Source: an uncultured Bacteroidales bacterium | Lineage (GTDB): Bacteria; Bacteroidota; Bacteroidia; Bacteroidales; UBA932 | DNA: 64,000 bases | NCBI GenBank assembly: GCA_904501835.1 | Contig: CAJGBW010000001.1 | Coordinates: 3,056-67,055 of the forward strand | Direction: 5' to 3' | Part shown: in pieces, positions 26,001 to 33,960 of the stretch | Numbering within the stretch: the first letter of the stretch is position 1 | Layout of the letters: every line of letters begins with the position of its first letter | Position numbers and translations under genes: made by a program | The notes under the pieces: model-generated | Told to the model about the DNA's origin: nothing | Databases searched by the model: none | Seen by the model: the letters and a program-made list of their open reading frames with translations, nothing else

Positions 26001-26501
26001 GGTGACAACTCCATGTTGCTATCCAACTGTACGGTGATCGAGTCCGATAATTTATCGTTGATTCGTGCTAACACTGCCGGACACCTTCTTACGCTTGCCA
26101 ACAATATTTTGGTGAACACCGCTGCAGGTAAAAACTTGTTCGAGCTCAATGCCGGTGTGACCCTTACGGCTGTTGGCAATGCCACGAGTACTTCTAACGT
26201 GACTTTACCCGAAGGCAACCTTGCCGGTTTGACCGAGGCTACGTTCAGCGGTTCTTATGACTCTGCTGCGGGTGCTTATATGTGGAACGGTGTGGTCAGC
26301 GGATTTACGGCAGCCACGTCAGAGCAGATTGCTAATGCTATTAAGTCTTTCTCTCGCACCGAGGAGTACACGGGCTCAACGGCCATCGGTACACTTTTCT
26401 ACAACTGGCTGACCTCACTGACGCCCAACGCGTTGACAGTAGATGGTCGTGGTGTTGCCCGTACCGGTACAATGTGGCCGGGTGCTTACCAGAACAATTA
26501 G
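23025..26501 (+). CDS. Surface lipoprotein: fimbrillin-like domain followed by a long parallel beta-helix
   Basis: The 1158-residue protein has a lipoprotein signal with lipobox LASC (Cys21). Residues about 25-260 resemble the fimbrillin-like domain of Bacteroidetes adhesins, with KTTIENGTGNERIVKW, AAGDEVSIWW and YYAAYPG. From about residue 270 to 1000 it consists of 20 or more right-handed beta-helix coils with the repeated pattern x-C-x-F-x-x-N and GGAI/GGAV, as in polymorphic outer-membrane proteins. Examples are DNCYFSGN, KDCQFIEN, TDCTFTNN and TGCTFSGN. It ends TMWPGAYQNN, like choice-of-anchor Q-type proteins. No autotransporter barrel or type IX secretion tail is visible. It is probably a surface adhesin or glycan-binding protein. 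Confidence 0.75.
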   Translation: MKTNFKSILSAASIVMLLASCAKEMTPSAGDGSALVFSATTAATKTTIENGTGNERIVKWAAGDEVSIWWDGGNTDSYAAGAGTTTTFSFVGAEGEATYYAAYPGSAATAFAGDSLTIAVSDKQDGTFASANIAVATSTSAAKNFPFYNASALVKFNVGSAEYTKAVFRGANGENLTGSYAVKFAGAGITVGDVTSAGTSVEIDLNGAGTYYFSVLPDVTLPDGFSIALYKDGEAVPAASLAKNLELNRSVITDLGNIDGRVRSDYFVTVAGAGKKNGSSWENALGVAELREMLIQPLDDNGDQNTGQASYKASRLNGATFHMAAGDYHIAGEATHVKVEFSHYETPVKTTFLGGYPADLTGTELSGRSADNKTAFTGNKQSGIFTFGNQVDFSFDKVDFKDVKTNTGSVVAIYAASGQTGSCDLAFTNCSFLDNIQTDKSQTGATFTTGKANVTVDNCYFSGNEARNAPAFNAGVNSVVTISNSQFVGNKTWNTSGAVQNGGATMTVSNTLFQGNESGRDSTMYAAGGAFHGNGTNSVTTFKDCQFIENKSKVGGAISVQEAKVILEGCTFQRDTAYRNLGITSTSGADKRAGGAIFVAGNSAEITINDCDFLDNRAPYGSGGAIAVTAAKSVVINAGTTFKNNSCNYEGGAIYMLKNFTIAGTNADPVLFENNKTTHNGNQVGNGGAIWLNEGTTSTVAYARFVDNCAGVGNNFSNGGGIYMKGVTKFLAENCYFSGNLGRNGGAANLQLGGGSDCKFISCTFEKNYLNASNANFGSATLGNCNFHGGAVCVGYGTAQFEKCTFNDNISYNGSGVFHINNNSSIVKCTDCTFTNNQSPNGNGGAITLEKGKFYATGCTFSGNQVGSKNHGSVMRIDANGTEAEFTSCLFTGNIANNQGGACFNANGKGLLKINNCVFTGNKAKSRGACFQTNTGHVIFVNNSTFYNNTTSDSGNSWGVVSHGNATLCMNNATIYGNKNTNASQNAVVSLNGDNSMLLSNCTVIESDNLSLIRANTAGHLLTLANNILVNTAAGKNLFELNAGVTLTAVGNATSTSNVTLPEGNLAGLTEATFSGSYDSAAGAYMWNGVVSGFTAATSEQIANAIKSFSRTEEYTGSTAIGTLFYNWLTSLTPNALTVDGRGVARTGTMWPGAYQNN

Positions 26502-26520
26502 TATATATAATATATAAGGT

Positions 26521-29500
26521 ATGAAAGCATTTTTCAAACCGATTATCCGTTTATTCTTTTTCGCACTGCTCTCCCTTGTCTCTTTGGACTTGGGAGCGCA
26601 GTCGAAGATTACGGTAACCGGTCTTGTTTCTGAGGAAACAGGCGCCCCCGTCATCGGTGCGGCCGTCATGTTGAAAGGTTCTGCCAATGTCGGTACCGTT
26701 ACCGGCTTGGATGGCGACTTTTCAATCAGTGTACCCGAGAATGCCGTTCTCGAGTTCTCCTTCTTCGGTTTCAAAACCCAGGAAATTGCGGTAAATGGTC
26801 AAAGTGTGATCAATGTCACTTTGGCGGTTGATACCCAAAGCTTGGAAGAGGTTGTGGTCGTTGGTTATGGTACCGCATCCAAGAAACTGATTTCTTCTTC
26901 TATCGCCAGCGTGAAGATGGACGACATCGACCGCGGTGCTGAAATCGACCCTGTGAAATCTTTGCAGGGACGTGTTACGGGTGTGAGTGTGACCAGTCCT
27001 TCCGGTATCCCCGGTGCGGCTCCCAACATCATTGTGCGTGGTGTCAGCTCTATTTCCGGCTCATCATCTCCTCTTTATGTAGTAGATGGAATTCCTGCCG
27101 AGAGCTATCCCAATATCAACGCCAACGATATTGAGAGTATGGAGGTCTTGAAAGATGCGTCTGCAACAGCCATTTATGGTAGCCGTGCCAACGCCGGTGT
27201 CATCATCATCACCACCAAATCCGGTAAAGCCGGTAAGACCAAGGTGGATGTGGATGCGAACTTCGGTCTGGCGCAGGTGGCTAATGATATCAAGATGGCC
27301 AACACCAGCCAGTATATCGATGTGATGCAGGCTGCTATCGATAACTATAACGTGTATGTAGCAGAAAAAGGTTCCGGAAGTTTGAAAGAGCTTTACATTC
27401 CTGATAATCCTGCGGATTTCGACTGGGTGGGTGCTATTTCTCGCAAATGGGCCCAGAGACGTGCTGTCACGGCCAGTCTTCAAGGCGGTTCAGACAAGAC
27501 CACTTTCTATATTTCTACCGGTTACGAAGGTCAGGAAGGTTATCTCAATAAGACTGAGTTTAACAAATATACCATCCGTACCAAAGTAGGACACGAAATC
27601 GCAAAATGGATCAAGCTCAATGTCAATATCGCCGGCGCGTATGCCCGTTACGACATGACCGAGGAGCAGGATGGTTCCTTGAAGGTGCTTCGTGCAGCCC
27701 GTGAGGAGCAGCCTTGGTACACCCCTTATTGTACCCGTTCTATCAACGATTTCGGAAAGGAAGTTCGCGAGAATGCTTACAGCGGCGACTATCGTACCAT
27801 GAGTACAGACGCGCTGGTGCGTCACAATCCTGTGATGTGTATCAATGAGGAAGACTACTACAACAATAAGTACCAGCTTTCCGGTACGGCTTCCTTTGAT
27901 ATCACGCCGATCAAGGGTTTGAAATATACCCCTTCTATCAGCGCTTATACCATTTATGATCATAGCATCAAGAAACTCACCGAGAAAAATACCGAGCGTG
28001 GTTACAAAGATGGTTGGCATGCCCTTACGGAGCAGAAGAACAATTCTATCCGCTGGGTGTTTGACAACGTGATCAGCTGGAATCACGAGTGGGAAAAATT
28101 GACCTACAACTTGATGGCGGGTCACTCTTTTGAGAAATATGAGTACAATACCTTTGGTGCAGCCTCTGATAACTACGCCAATCAGGCTTTCCCCTCATCA
28201 GGATTTAACTTGATTACTTCAGGTTCTAATATTTACGCCGGTTCTATCGGATACAATGCTTACGCGCTTGAGTCTTACTTTGCACGTGCTGCATTCAACT
28301 GGGACAACCGTTATATCCTTAACTTGTCCTTCCGTGCTGACGGTTCTTCCCGTTTCCCGAAGAACAACCGTTTCGGATTCTTCCCTGCCGGCTCTTTCGC
28401 CTGGATTATGACCAACGAGCCTTTCTTCCCGAAAGACACCGCATTGAGCCAATTTAAGCTCCGTGCTTCTGTGGGTCAGACCGGTTCTATGGCAGGTATC
28501 GGCAACTGGGCTGCCATGAACCTTGTGAATGCAGGTTCTTCTTACAATGGCGTGTCCGGTCTTGCTTTCGGTGCTCCTGCACAGGATCTCAAATGGGAGA
28601 AATCTACCAAGTACAACATCGGTTTCGACTCGGATTGGTTCTCTGATAAGATGTATGCCAACTTCGACTTCTATTATTCAAGAACCGACGATTTGCTTTA
28701 TAGCAAACCTGTTATCGCAACTTCCGGTTATACCTCACTTACTTCCAACATTGGTCAGATGGACAACCTCGGTATCGAACTTACCGTAGGTGGTACCGTG
28801 TTGAATGTGGGCGATTTCAAATGGGATATGATGGCCAACTTCTCATGGGCAAAGAACAAACTCGTGAAACTGTTGGATAATACCGATTTGATTTATGTGA
28901 ACTCTTCCAACCTTTATGGTGGAAACAAACACGCGATTATTACCGGCCAGCCTATCAGTACCTGGTATATGCTCAAGGCTGAAGGCCTCTATCAAGATGA
29001 TAGCGAGGTACCTGAAAAATTGTATGCCAAGGGTGTACGTGCAGGTGACGTGAAATACTACGACGCCAATGGTGACGGTGATATCGATTACAACAACGAC
29101 CGCGTCATCAATGGCAAGGCAACGGCCGATTTCTTCGGTGGTTTGAATTCCAATATGAGCTGGAATGGCCTGGAACTCAATATCTTCTGTCAGTATAGCA
29201 TAGGCGGTAAGATTTTCGCCGCTTGGAAAGGTGCCGGTCAGGAAGGTACGGAGCATATGGGACTTTCTTCCGGTAGTGTCGTGGCCGACAATGCCAAGAG
29301 CACAACCCAATACTTCAACGTAAGCCGTCATGCTGCCTTGAATTATTGGAGAGGCGAGGGTACTTCCAATACCATTCCCCGTCCTACCGTTGCCGGTATG
29401 CACACGGGTTGGGATGTGGATTACAATATCTTGACCTCATCCCGTTTCTTGCAGGATGCTTCCTACTTCAAGGTAAAGACCATTACTTTGGCTTATCACT

Positions 29501-29706
29501 TGCCTCAAAGATGGATGGATCGCATCAAGATGGGTGGAATCAAGGTGTTCTTTACGGTGGATAACGCCTTCACCTTTACTTCTTATGATGGTTATGACCC
29601 TGAAGTTTCCATCGACAGCGGCCCTGCGGGTGCCAACTACGGTGTGGACTTCGGTTATCAGCCGACGCTTCGTTCTTTCTTGTTGGGAGCCTCATTTAAA
29701 TTCTAA
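26521..29706 (+). CDS. SusC/RagA-type TonB-dependent outer-membrane transporter
   Basis: SusC-like proteins are 22-strand barrels that import large nutrients using TonB energy, with a SusD lid. The 1061-residue product has a signal peptide, then a CarboxypepD_reg domain at about 30-100 (ITVTGLVSEETGAPVIGAAV). The SusC signature VVVGYGT is at 112-118. A plug domain follows with VRGVSSISGSSSPLYVVDG, DIESMEVLKDASATAIYGSR and GVIIITTKSGK, then the barrel ending in LLGASFKF. The susD-like gene follows 14 bases later. No TonB-box extension or anti-sigma-interacting (STN) domain is present, so control by an ECF sigma/anti-sigma pair is unlikely. Confidence 0.95.
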   Translation: MKAFFKPIIRLFFFALLSLVSLDLGAQSKITVTGLVSEETGAPVIGAAVMLKGSANVGTVTGLDGDFSISVPENAVLEFSFFGFKTQEIAVNGQSVINVTLAVDTQSLEEVVVVGYGTASKKLISSSIASVKMDDIDRGAEIDPVKSLQGRVTGVSVTSPSGIPGAAPNIIVRGVSSISGSSSPLYVVDGIPAESYPNINANDIESMEVLKDASATAIYGSRANAGVIIITTKSGKAGKTKVDVDANFGLAQVANDIKMANTSQYIDVMQAAIDNYNVYVAEKGSGSLKELYIPDNPADFDWVGAISRKWAQRRAVTASLQGGSDKTTFYISTGYEGQEGYLNKTEFNKYTIRTKVGHEIAKWIKLNVNIAGAYARYDMTEEQDGSLKVLRAAREEQPWYTPYCTRSINDFGKEVRENAYSGDYRTMSTDALVRHNPVMCINEEDYYNNKYQLSGTASFDITPIKGLKYTPSISAYTIYDHSIKKLTEKNTERGYKDGWHALTEQKNNSIRWVFDNVISWNHEWEKLTYNLMAGHSFEKYEYNTFGAASDNYANQAFPSSGFNLITSGSNIYAGSIGYNAYALESYFARAAFNWDNRYILNLSFRADGSSRFPKNNRFGFFPAGSFAWIMTNEPFFPKDTALSQFKLRASVGQTGSMAGIGNWAAMNLVNAGSSYNGVSGLAFGAPAQDLKWEKSTKYNIGFDSDWFSDKMYANFDFYYSRTDDLLYSKPVIATSGYTSLTSNIGQMDNLGIELTVGGTVLNVGDFKWDMMANFSWAKNKLVKLLDNTDLIYVNSSNLYGGNKHAIITGQPISTWYMLKAEGLYQDDSEVPEKLYAKGVRAGDVKYYDANGDGDIDYNNDRVINGKATADFFGGLNSNMSWNGLELNIFCQYSIGGKIFAAWKGAGQEGTEHMGLSSGSVVADNAKSTTQYFNVSRHAALNYWRGEGTSNTIPRPTVAGMHTGWDVDYNILTSSRFLQDASYFKVKTITLAYHLPQRWMDRIKMGGIKVFFTVDNAFTFTSYDGYDPEVSIDSGPAGANYGVDFGYQPTLRSFLLGASFKF

Positions 29707-29720
29707 AAAAGGAGAGAATT

Positions 29721-31169
29721 ATGAAAAGTGTAAAATATATTTTGATTTCAGCTTTGTCTGTGCTTCTCGTCTCTTCTTGTGGAAAGATGTTGGATGAGAT
29801 TGCCCCCAAAGGCGCCATCAGTACTGAAGATTTGTCTGATGGTGATATTGCCCTTTTGTCCAATGGTGTGATGCACCAGTTTGAGGCCATCGTGAGCAAT
29901 TTGTGGTTTGAGGGAGATTTTCTCGCAGAGAACTTTACCGGTGGCCCTGGCTTTACCATTGCTGACCCCCATTCAGACACCCAGTCTGCATCTTCTTCCA
30001 CCGCACTTTCCCGTTGGACATATTGCTATGGTAAACTTCAGTATGCCAACCTTTTGTTGGATGCTGCTCAAGGAAATACCTCTGTCAATGCCAAGAAAGC
30101 GCTTGCTACAGGTCATTTCTTCCGTGCTTACATCTATTTCAATCTGGTTACCCGTTATGGTGGTGTTCCCATCATCAAAACTCCTACCAATCTTGACAAT
30201 AGTGTTCCCCGCGCGTCAGAAGCAGAGGTGTGGAATTTTATTCGCGAAGACCTCAATGCGGCAGAAACCTATATGGCCGGTATGGCTTATGAGGGTTATG
30301 CCTATGTTTCTATCGAGGCTATCAAGACGCTGGATGCCAAGGTTGATTTGTGGTGTGGTGACTATACCAATGCCATTTCCAAGGCCGACGATGTGATTTC
30401 TTCTTCTGCCGGATTTGCCTTGACCAATACTTCTGCCTCTTGGGCTGAAATGTTCATCTTTGGAAACAAATCCAGCGAGGTGATTTTTGCCCCCGTCAAC
30501 ATCCGTAATACAGATTACATCCGTATTTATGAGAAGGTAAATGATACCGACGGTTCGTTCAACTATTCGGCAGACCCTGCTATTTATAGTGGCTTGTTTG
30601 CCGATGTGACCGAGAAATCCGGTGATATTCGTGCCGTCGCTACTTTTGGAGACGATAAAACACGTGTAATCAAGTTCCCCAACGGACAAGGTGGCCAGTA
30701 TATCAAGAATGAAAAACCTTCCGAGTCTCCTTTGCTCGTATTCCGTCTGGCTGATGTGTATGCGATTAAGGCAGAGGCACAATGGCTCGGTGGCAGTTTG
30801 AATGACGCCAAAGCGACCTTGAAGACCTGGATGGATGCTCGTTACAACAGCGTGGATTTGTCAGCTGTTACGACCGATGAGGCTTTTGAGGCGGTACTTT
30901 TGGATGAGTATCAGCGCGAATTCTTTGCTGAAGGTCGTCGTTGGTTTGATATCAAGCGTCTGTCTATCCGTCGTCACGGTTATGTGGATGCCAACAACTA
31001 CCAATCCGGAAACTTTACTACTTGGATCAAGGCTATTTACCCGGGTCAGACCGGCTATGCTGTGGATGGTTGGAATGACCGTCACCAGTTGATGTACTGG
31101 CCTATTCCCCAGGCTCAAAGAGACCAGTCTTATGGCGCTTTGACCCAGAACCCCGGTTACGAACAATAA
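29721..31169 (+). CDS. SusD/RagB-type nutrient-binding outer-membrane lipoprotein
   Basis: SusD proteins close over the SusC barrel and bind the substrate with a TPR-based helical scaffold. The 482-residue protein has lipobox VSSC (Cys20), the N-terminal GKMLDEIAPKGAIS typical of the family, helical TPR segments (ATGHFFRAYIYFNLVTRYGG) and the C-terminal hallmark LLDEYQREFFAEGRRWFDIK. It ends YWPIPQAQRDQ followed by LTQNPGYEQ. It pairs with the SusC gene immediately upstream and would sit on the cell surface. The ligand cannot be read from sequence. Confidence 0.95.
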   Translation: MKSVKYILISALSVLLVSSCGKMLDEIAPKGAISTEDLSDGDIALLSNGVMHQFEAIVSNLWFEGDFLAENFTGGPGFTIADPHSDTQSASSSTALSRWTYCYGKLQYANLLLDAAQGNTSVNAKKALATGHFFRAYIYFNLVTRYGGVPIIKTPTNLDNSVPRASEAEVWNFIREDLNAAETYMAGMAYEGYAYVSIEAIKTLDAKVDLWCGDYTNAISKADDVISSSAGFALTNTSASWAEMFIFGNKSSEVIFAPVNIRNTDYIRIYEKVNDTDGSFNYSADPAIYSGLFADVTEKSGDIRAVATFGDDKTRVIKFPNGQGGQYIKNEKPSESPLLVFRLADVYAIKAEAQWLGGSLNDAKATLKTWMDARYNSVDLSAVTTDEAFEAVLLDEYQREFFAEGRRWFDIKRLSIRRHGYVDANNYQSGNFTTWIKAIYPGQTGYAVDGWNDRHQLMYWPIPQAQRDQSYGALTQNPGYEQ

Positions 31170-31186
31170 AATTTAATAACTCAAAT

Positions 31187-32836
31187 ATGAAAAAGAATCT
31201 TTTTAGAACGCTTGTTGCGGCAATGGCTGTTTTTGTCGCAAGTTGTACCTCTGAAGGAAATGGCGGTGGAGAAACAGCGCTCAATCCCAATTTTGACATT
31301 AACCCTGCAAAACCTGCGGCTGGTGCATCGGTTTCTTTCCAAAGCACCACGACCGGTGGCAGTGGTGACTACACCTACAAATGGACGGTAGATAACAAAG
31401 TGCAGTCAGAGACTTCCGCCTTGTTGACCTATACCTTCAAAACCGGTGGTGCCTTCGTGGTAAGATTGGATGTGACCGATGGTTCCGGAAAATCTGCATA
31501 CAAGAGAAAAACGGTTGTGGTAGCGGCTCCTGCTGTGGCTGAGACCGGTGAACTTACCTTGAACTGGTTGGGTAAGATGATGGGTTATAGCACCATTTCT
31601 ACCCCTGCAATTGCTGATGATGGCTCAATTTATTCAACATGCCGTAACGGTAAACTCTACAAATGGAGCACTACTGGTTCTTCTGTATGGGAGAAAGAAA
31701 TCTGGAAAGAGTCAACAGCTGTGAGTGGTTATGGTACTCCTGTGATTGATACCGACGGCACTATCTTCATCTCTGGTGGTGATGGTGGTACTGGCAATGG
31801 TGTATTGAAGGCTTTCGCTGCCAACGGAACTGAAAAATGGAAATTTACCGAGTGGTATCGCGCTGATGGCAGCACACCTGCTCCCAGCTGTACCGCTACG
31901 CTTCCTTCTTTGGGTGCTACCAATTTGTACTTCGGTCACACCGGACAGAATGGTATTGTTGCTTCCATCAACAAAGCAACCGGTAAACGTAATGGTTTTG
32001 CCGCTCCTGCAGGTGGTGCCCGTCAGGGTATTGCTTTGACCAGCACCGGTAAGATCGCTTGGATGGGTGGTACTTTCGGTTTGTTCGGTATGTCTACTGC
32101 CACCATCGATAATTCCGGTAATGCTCCTATGCAACACACCTGGCGTATCTTTAGTGATGGCGTTGAGAAATCTACCCAGAACCCCATGGGTGGTATGGCG
32201 CTTACCAAAATTGATGGCAAATATTATATTTGTGGTATCGCTACTGATGAGAGAGGAACCAAGGTTTATGCGGTAAGCATGGACAACGGTGAGGCACTCA
32301 GCGTTACCTATATCGAGGATACTGAAGCACAGGACCAGGGTGGTGTCGTAATTGATGCTGATGGCAACATCGTAGCCGCTTTGAACAACACTTTGGGTTC
32401 TGCCAATGGTGGCGTTGTGGTTATTAATCCTAAAAACGGTCAGGTGGTATGCCGCTACAGAACCGCAGAGAAAGTTTCCGGTTCTCCCGCTATTGACAAG
32501 GCTGGTAATATCCACTTCGGTACAGAGTCCGGTTACTACTATGTGGTAAATCCCGAGGGTAGCGACTGTGAGTTGCTCGTGAAGAGAAACTTGGCTGACA
32601 TCATTTTGGCTGACAGCCGTTACAAAAACGAGACTCACTTGTCAAAATTGTACACCGCTAAAATCTGGTGTTCTCCCGTTATCGGAGACGATGGTAAGAT
32701 TTTCATTACCTTCACCGATGATGAGACCCGTGCATTCGGTGGTCTTGTTTGTTTGAGCTACGAGGGTTGTAAAGGTCCTGCAGCATCTAACTGGCCTATG
32801 TACGGACAGAACCGTCGTCATACCAACACGTTCTAA
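31187..32836 (+). CDS. Surface lipoprotein with PKD domain and PQQ-type beta-propeller
   Basis: The 549-residue lipoprotein (lipobox VASC, Cys20) has a PKD domain at about residues 40-110 (ASVSFQSTTTGGSGDYTYKW, ending KTVVVAA). A beta-propeller of the PQQ/quinoprotein type follows, with blades such as DDGSIYSTCRNGKLYKW, IDTDGTIFISGGDGGTGNGV and KAGNIHFGTESGYYYVVNP. These folds bind ligands or partners and no catalytic residues stand out. It lies 17 bases after susD, in the place where surface glycan-binding proteins are usually encoded in SusCD loci. Its C-terminus (LVCLSYEGCKGPAASNWPMY) is clearly related to that of the 33961-36180 protein, so the two are partial paralogues. Confidence 0.75.
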   Translation: MKKNLFRTLVAAMAVFVASCTSEGNGGGETALNPNFDINPAKPAAGASVSFQSTTTGGSGDYTYKWTVDNKVQSETSALLTYTFKTGGAFVVRLDVTDGSGKSAYKRKTVVVAAPAVAETGELTLNWLGKMMGYSTISTPAIADDGSIYSTCRNGKLYKWSTTGSSVWEKEIWKESTAVSGYGTPVIDTDGTIFISGGDGGTGNGVLKAFAANGTEKWKFTEWYRADGSTPAPSCTATLPSLGATNLYFGHTGQNGIVASINKATGKRNGFAAPAGGARQGIALTSTGKIAWMGGTFGLFGMSTATIDNSGNAPMQHTWRIFSDGVEKSTQNPMGGMALTKIDGKYYICGIATDERGTKVYAVSMDNGEALSVTYIEDTEAQDQGGVVIDADGNIVAALNNTLGSANGGVVVINPKNGQVVCRYRTAEKVSGSPAIDKAGNIHFGTESGYYYVVNPEGSDCELLVKRNLADIILADSRYKNETHLSKLYTAKIWCSPVIGDDGKIFITFTDDETRAFGGLVCLSYEGCKGPAASNWPMYGQNRRHTNTF

Positions 32837-32850
32837 TCGTGAAATTGATA

Positions 32851-33942
32851 ATGAAAACAATTGTTAAATCTCTTTTAGTTTTGGTGGCAGGCTGCCTGAT
32901 GACGGTGGCCTGCACCAAAGCGTCTGATAATGGTGGAGGTGGAAATACCGGTGGAACAGGAAATACCCCTCCTCCGTCTGTCCCCGGTGGCGATATCCCT
33001 GGTGGTGGAAGTGGCGGAAGCACCGCTTCTTCAACGACCTTGTTGAGTTTGTTGGATGGTCTGATTGAAGAATATAATTACACAGCAGTGCCCGCCAAGA
33101 AAATCTTTTTGGTAGCACACCGTGCCAATACGTATAACGGCTATCTCAAAGGTATTCCTGAAAACTCCATTCCCGCGATTGAGGAAGCCATCAAACAGGG
33201 CTCCGATATGGTCGAGTTGGACGTTCGTCCGACCAGCGACGGCGTCTTGATGATTATGCATGATGAGTCTGTAGCTGCGACGACCAACGGCGGAAACAAA
33301 CTGATTACCAACATGACCTATGATGAGGTCAAGGCTTTGAAAATGAAAGCCCGTGGTTCTTCTTCCTACTATAATAATGGTACCGTGAAGGTCCCGACTT
33401 TGAAAGAGGCTTTGGCGGCTTGCAAGGGTAAGATTTATGTCAATCTGGACCTTTCCGGAAAGAATTGTTCTCCGACAGCCATTGTTCGCGCCATTGCTGA
33501 AACCGGAACTGTCGGTCAGGTCATGATTTTCGGTGCCTCAGGTGCTAAAGAGCAAAAGGAATATATCGAGAAAGGATATAATCTTTGCGGAGATTATCTT
33601 GCTGTCCATCCTTATATCAGCAAACCCGACGATATCAATAACTATGATGGCTCTTATTATGGTTGTGCCAAACTTTTCCAATATAGTTATGATACTTATT
33701 ACAGTGGTACCATTGCAAACTTTGGTAGCAAATGCCACGCAAATGGCGGTTTGTCTTATTCCAACGCATTGGATACGCAAGGTAATGAAATCAAAAGCTG
33801 GTATGACAATTATGGTAAAAAGGGCATAAAAGGCGGCTCTTGCAAGTCTATTGACCGCTTTATTGCTTCCGGTTCCGATTTCTTGCAGGTGGATTATCAC
33901 GAATGTGCAGATATGTACTTGAAAGAAAAAGGTCTTCGTTAA
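32851..33942 (+). CDS. Glycerophosphodiester phosphodiesterase-family lipoprotein
   Basis: GDPD enzymes hydrolyse glycerophosphodiesters to glycerol-3-phosphate and an alcohol, or act on related phosphodiesters. I start at the ATG at 32851 (363 residues) instead of a GTG 12 bases upstream, because it opens the lipoprotein signal (lipobox TVAC, Cys21). A Gly/Pro-rich linker spans about residues 27-60. The catalytic motifs are VAHRANTYNG, ENSIPAIEEAI, MVELDVRPTSDGVLMIMHD (His-Arg, Glu-x-Asp, His) and YVNLDLSGK. The gene is 14 bases after the PKD/propeller gene. It is the only enzyme-like gene in the locus and the best clue to the substrate, perhaps a glycerophosphoryl-substituted glycan or a phospholipid head group. 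Confidence 0.85.
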   Translation: MKTIVKSLLVLVAGCLMTVACTKASDNGGGGNTGGTGNTPPPSVPGGDIPGGGSGGSTASSTTLLSLLDGLIEEYNYTAVPAKKIFLVAHRANTYNGYLKGIPENSIPAIEEAIKQGSDMVELDVRPTSDGVLMIMHDESVAATTNGGNKLITNMTYDEVKALKMKARGSSSYYNNGTVKVPTLKEALAACKGKIYVNLDLSGKNCSPTAIVRAIAETGTVGQVMIFGASGAKEQKEYIEKGYNLCGDYLAVHPYISKPDDINNYDGSYYGCAKLFQYSYDTYYSGTIANFGSKCHANGGLSYSNALDTQGNEIKSWYDNYGKKGIKGGSCKSIDRFIASGSDFLQVDYHECADMYLKEKGLR

Positions 33943-33960
33943 TAATTAAAAATCAAGATT

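Noticed and set aside
23025..26501. Classical autotransporter, because the repeats resemble chlamydial Pmp proteins
   Set aside because: There is no C-terminal barrel; a lipobox at the N-terminus and the PGAY end point to an anchored surface lipoprotein.
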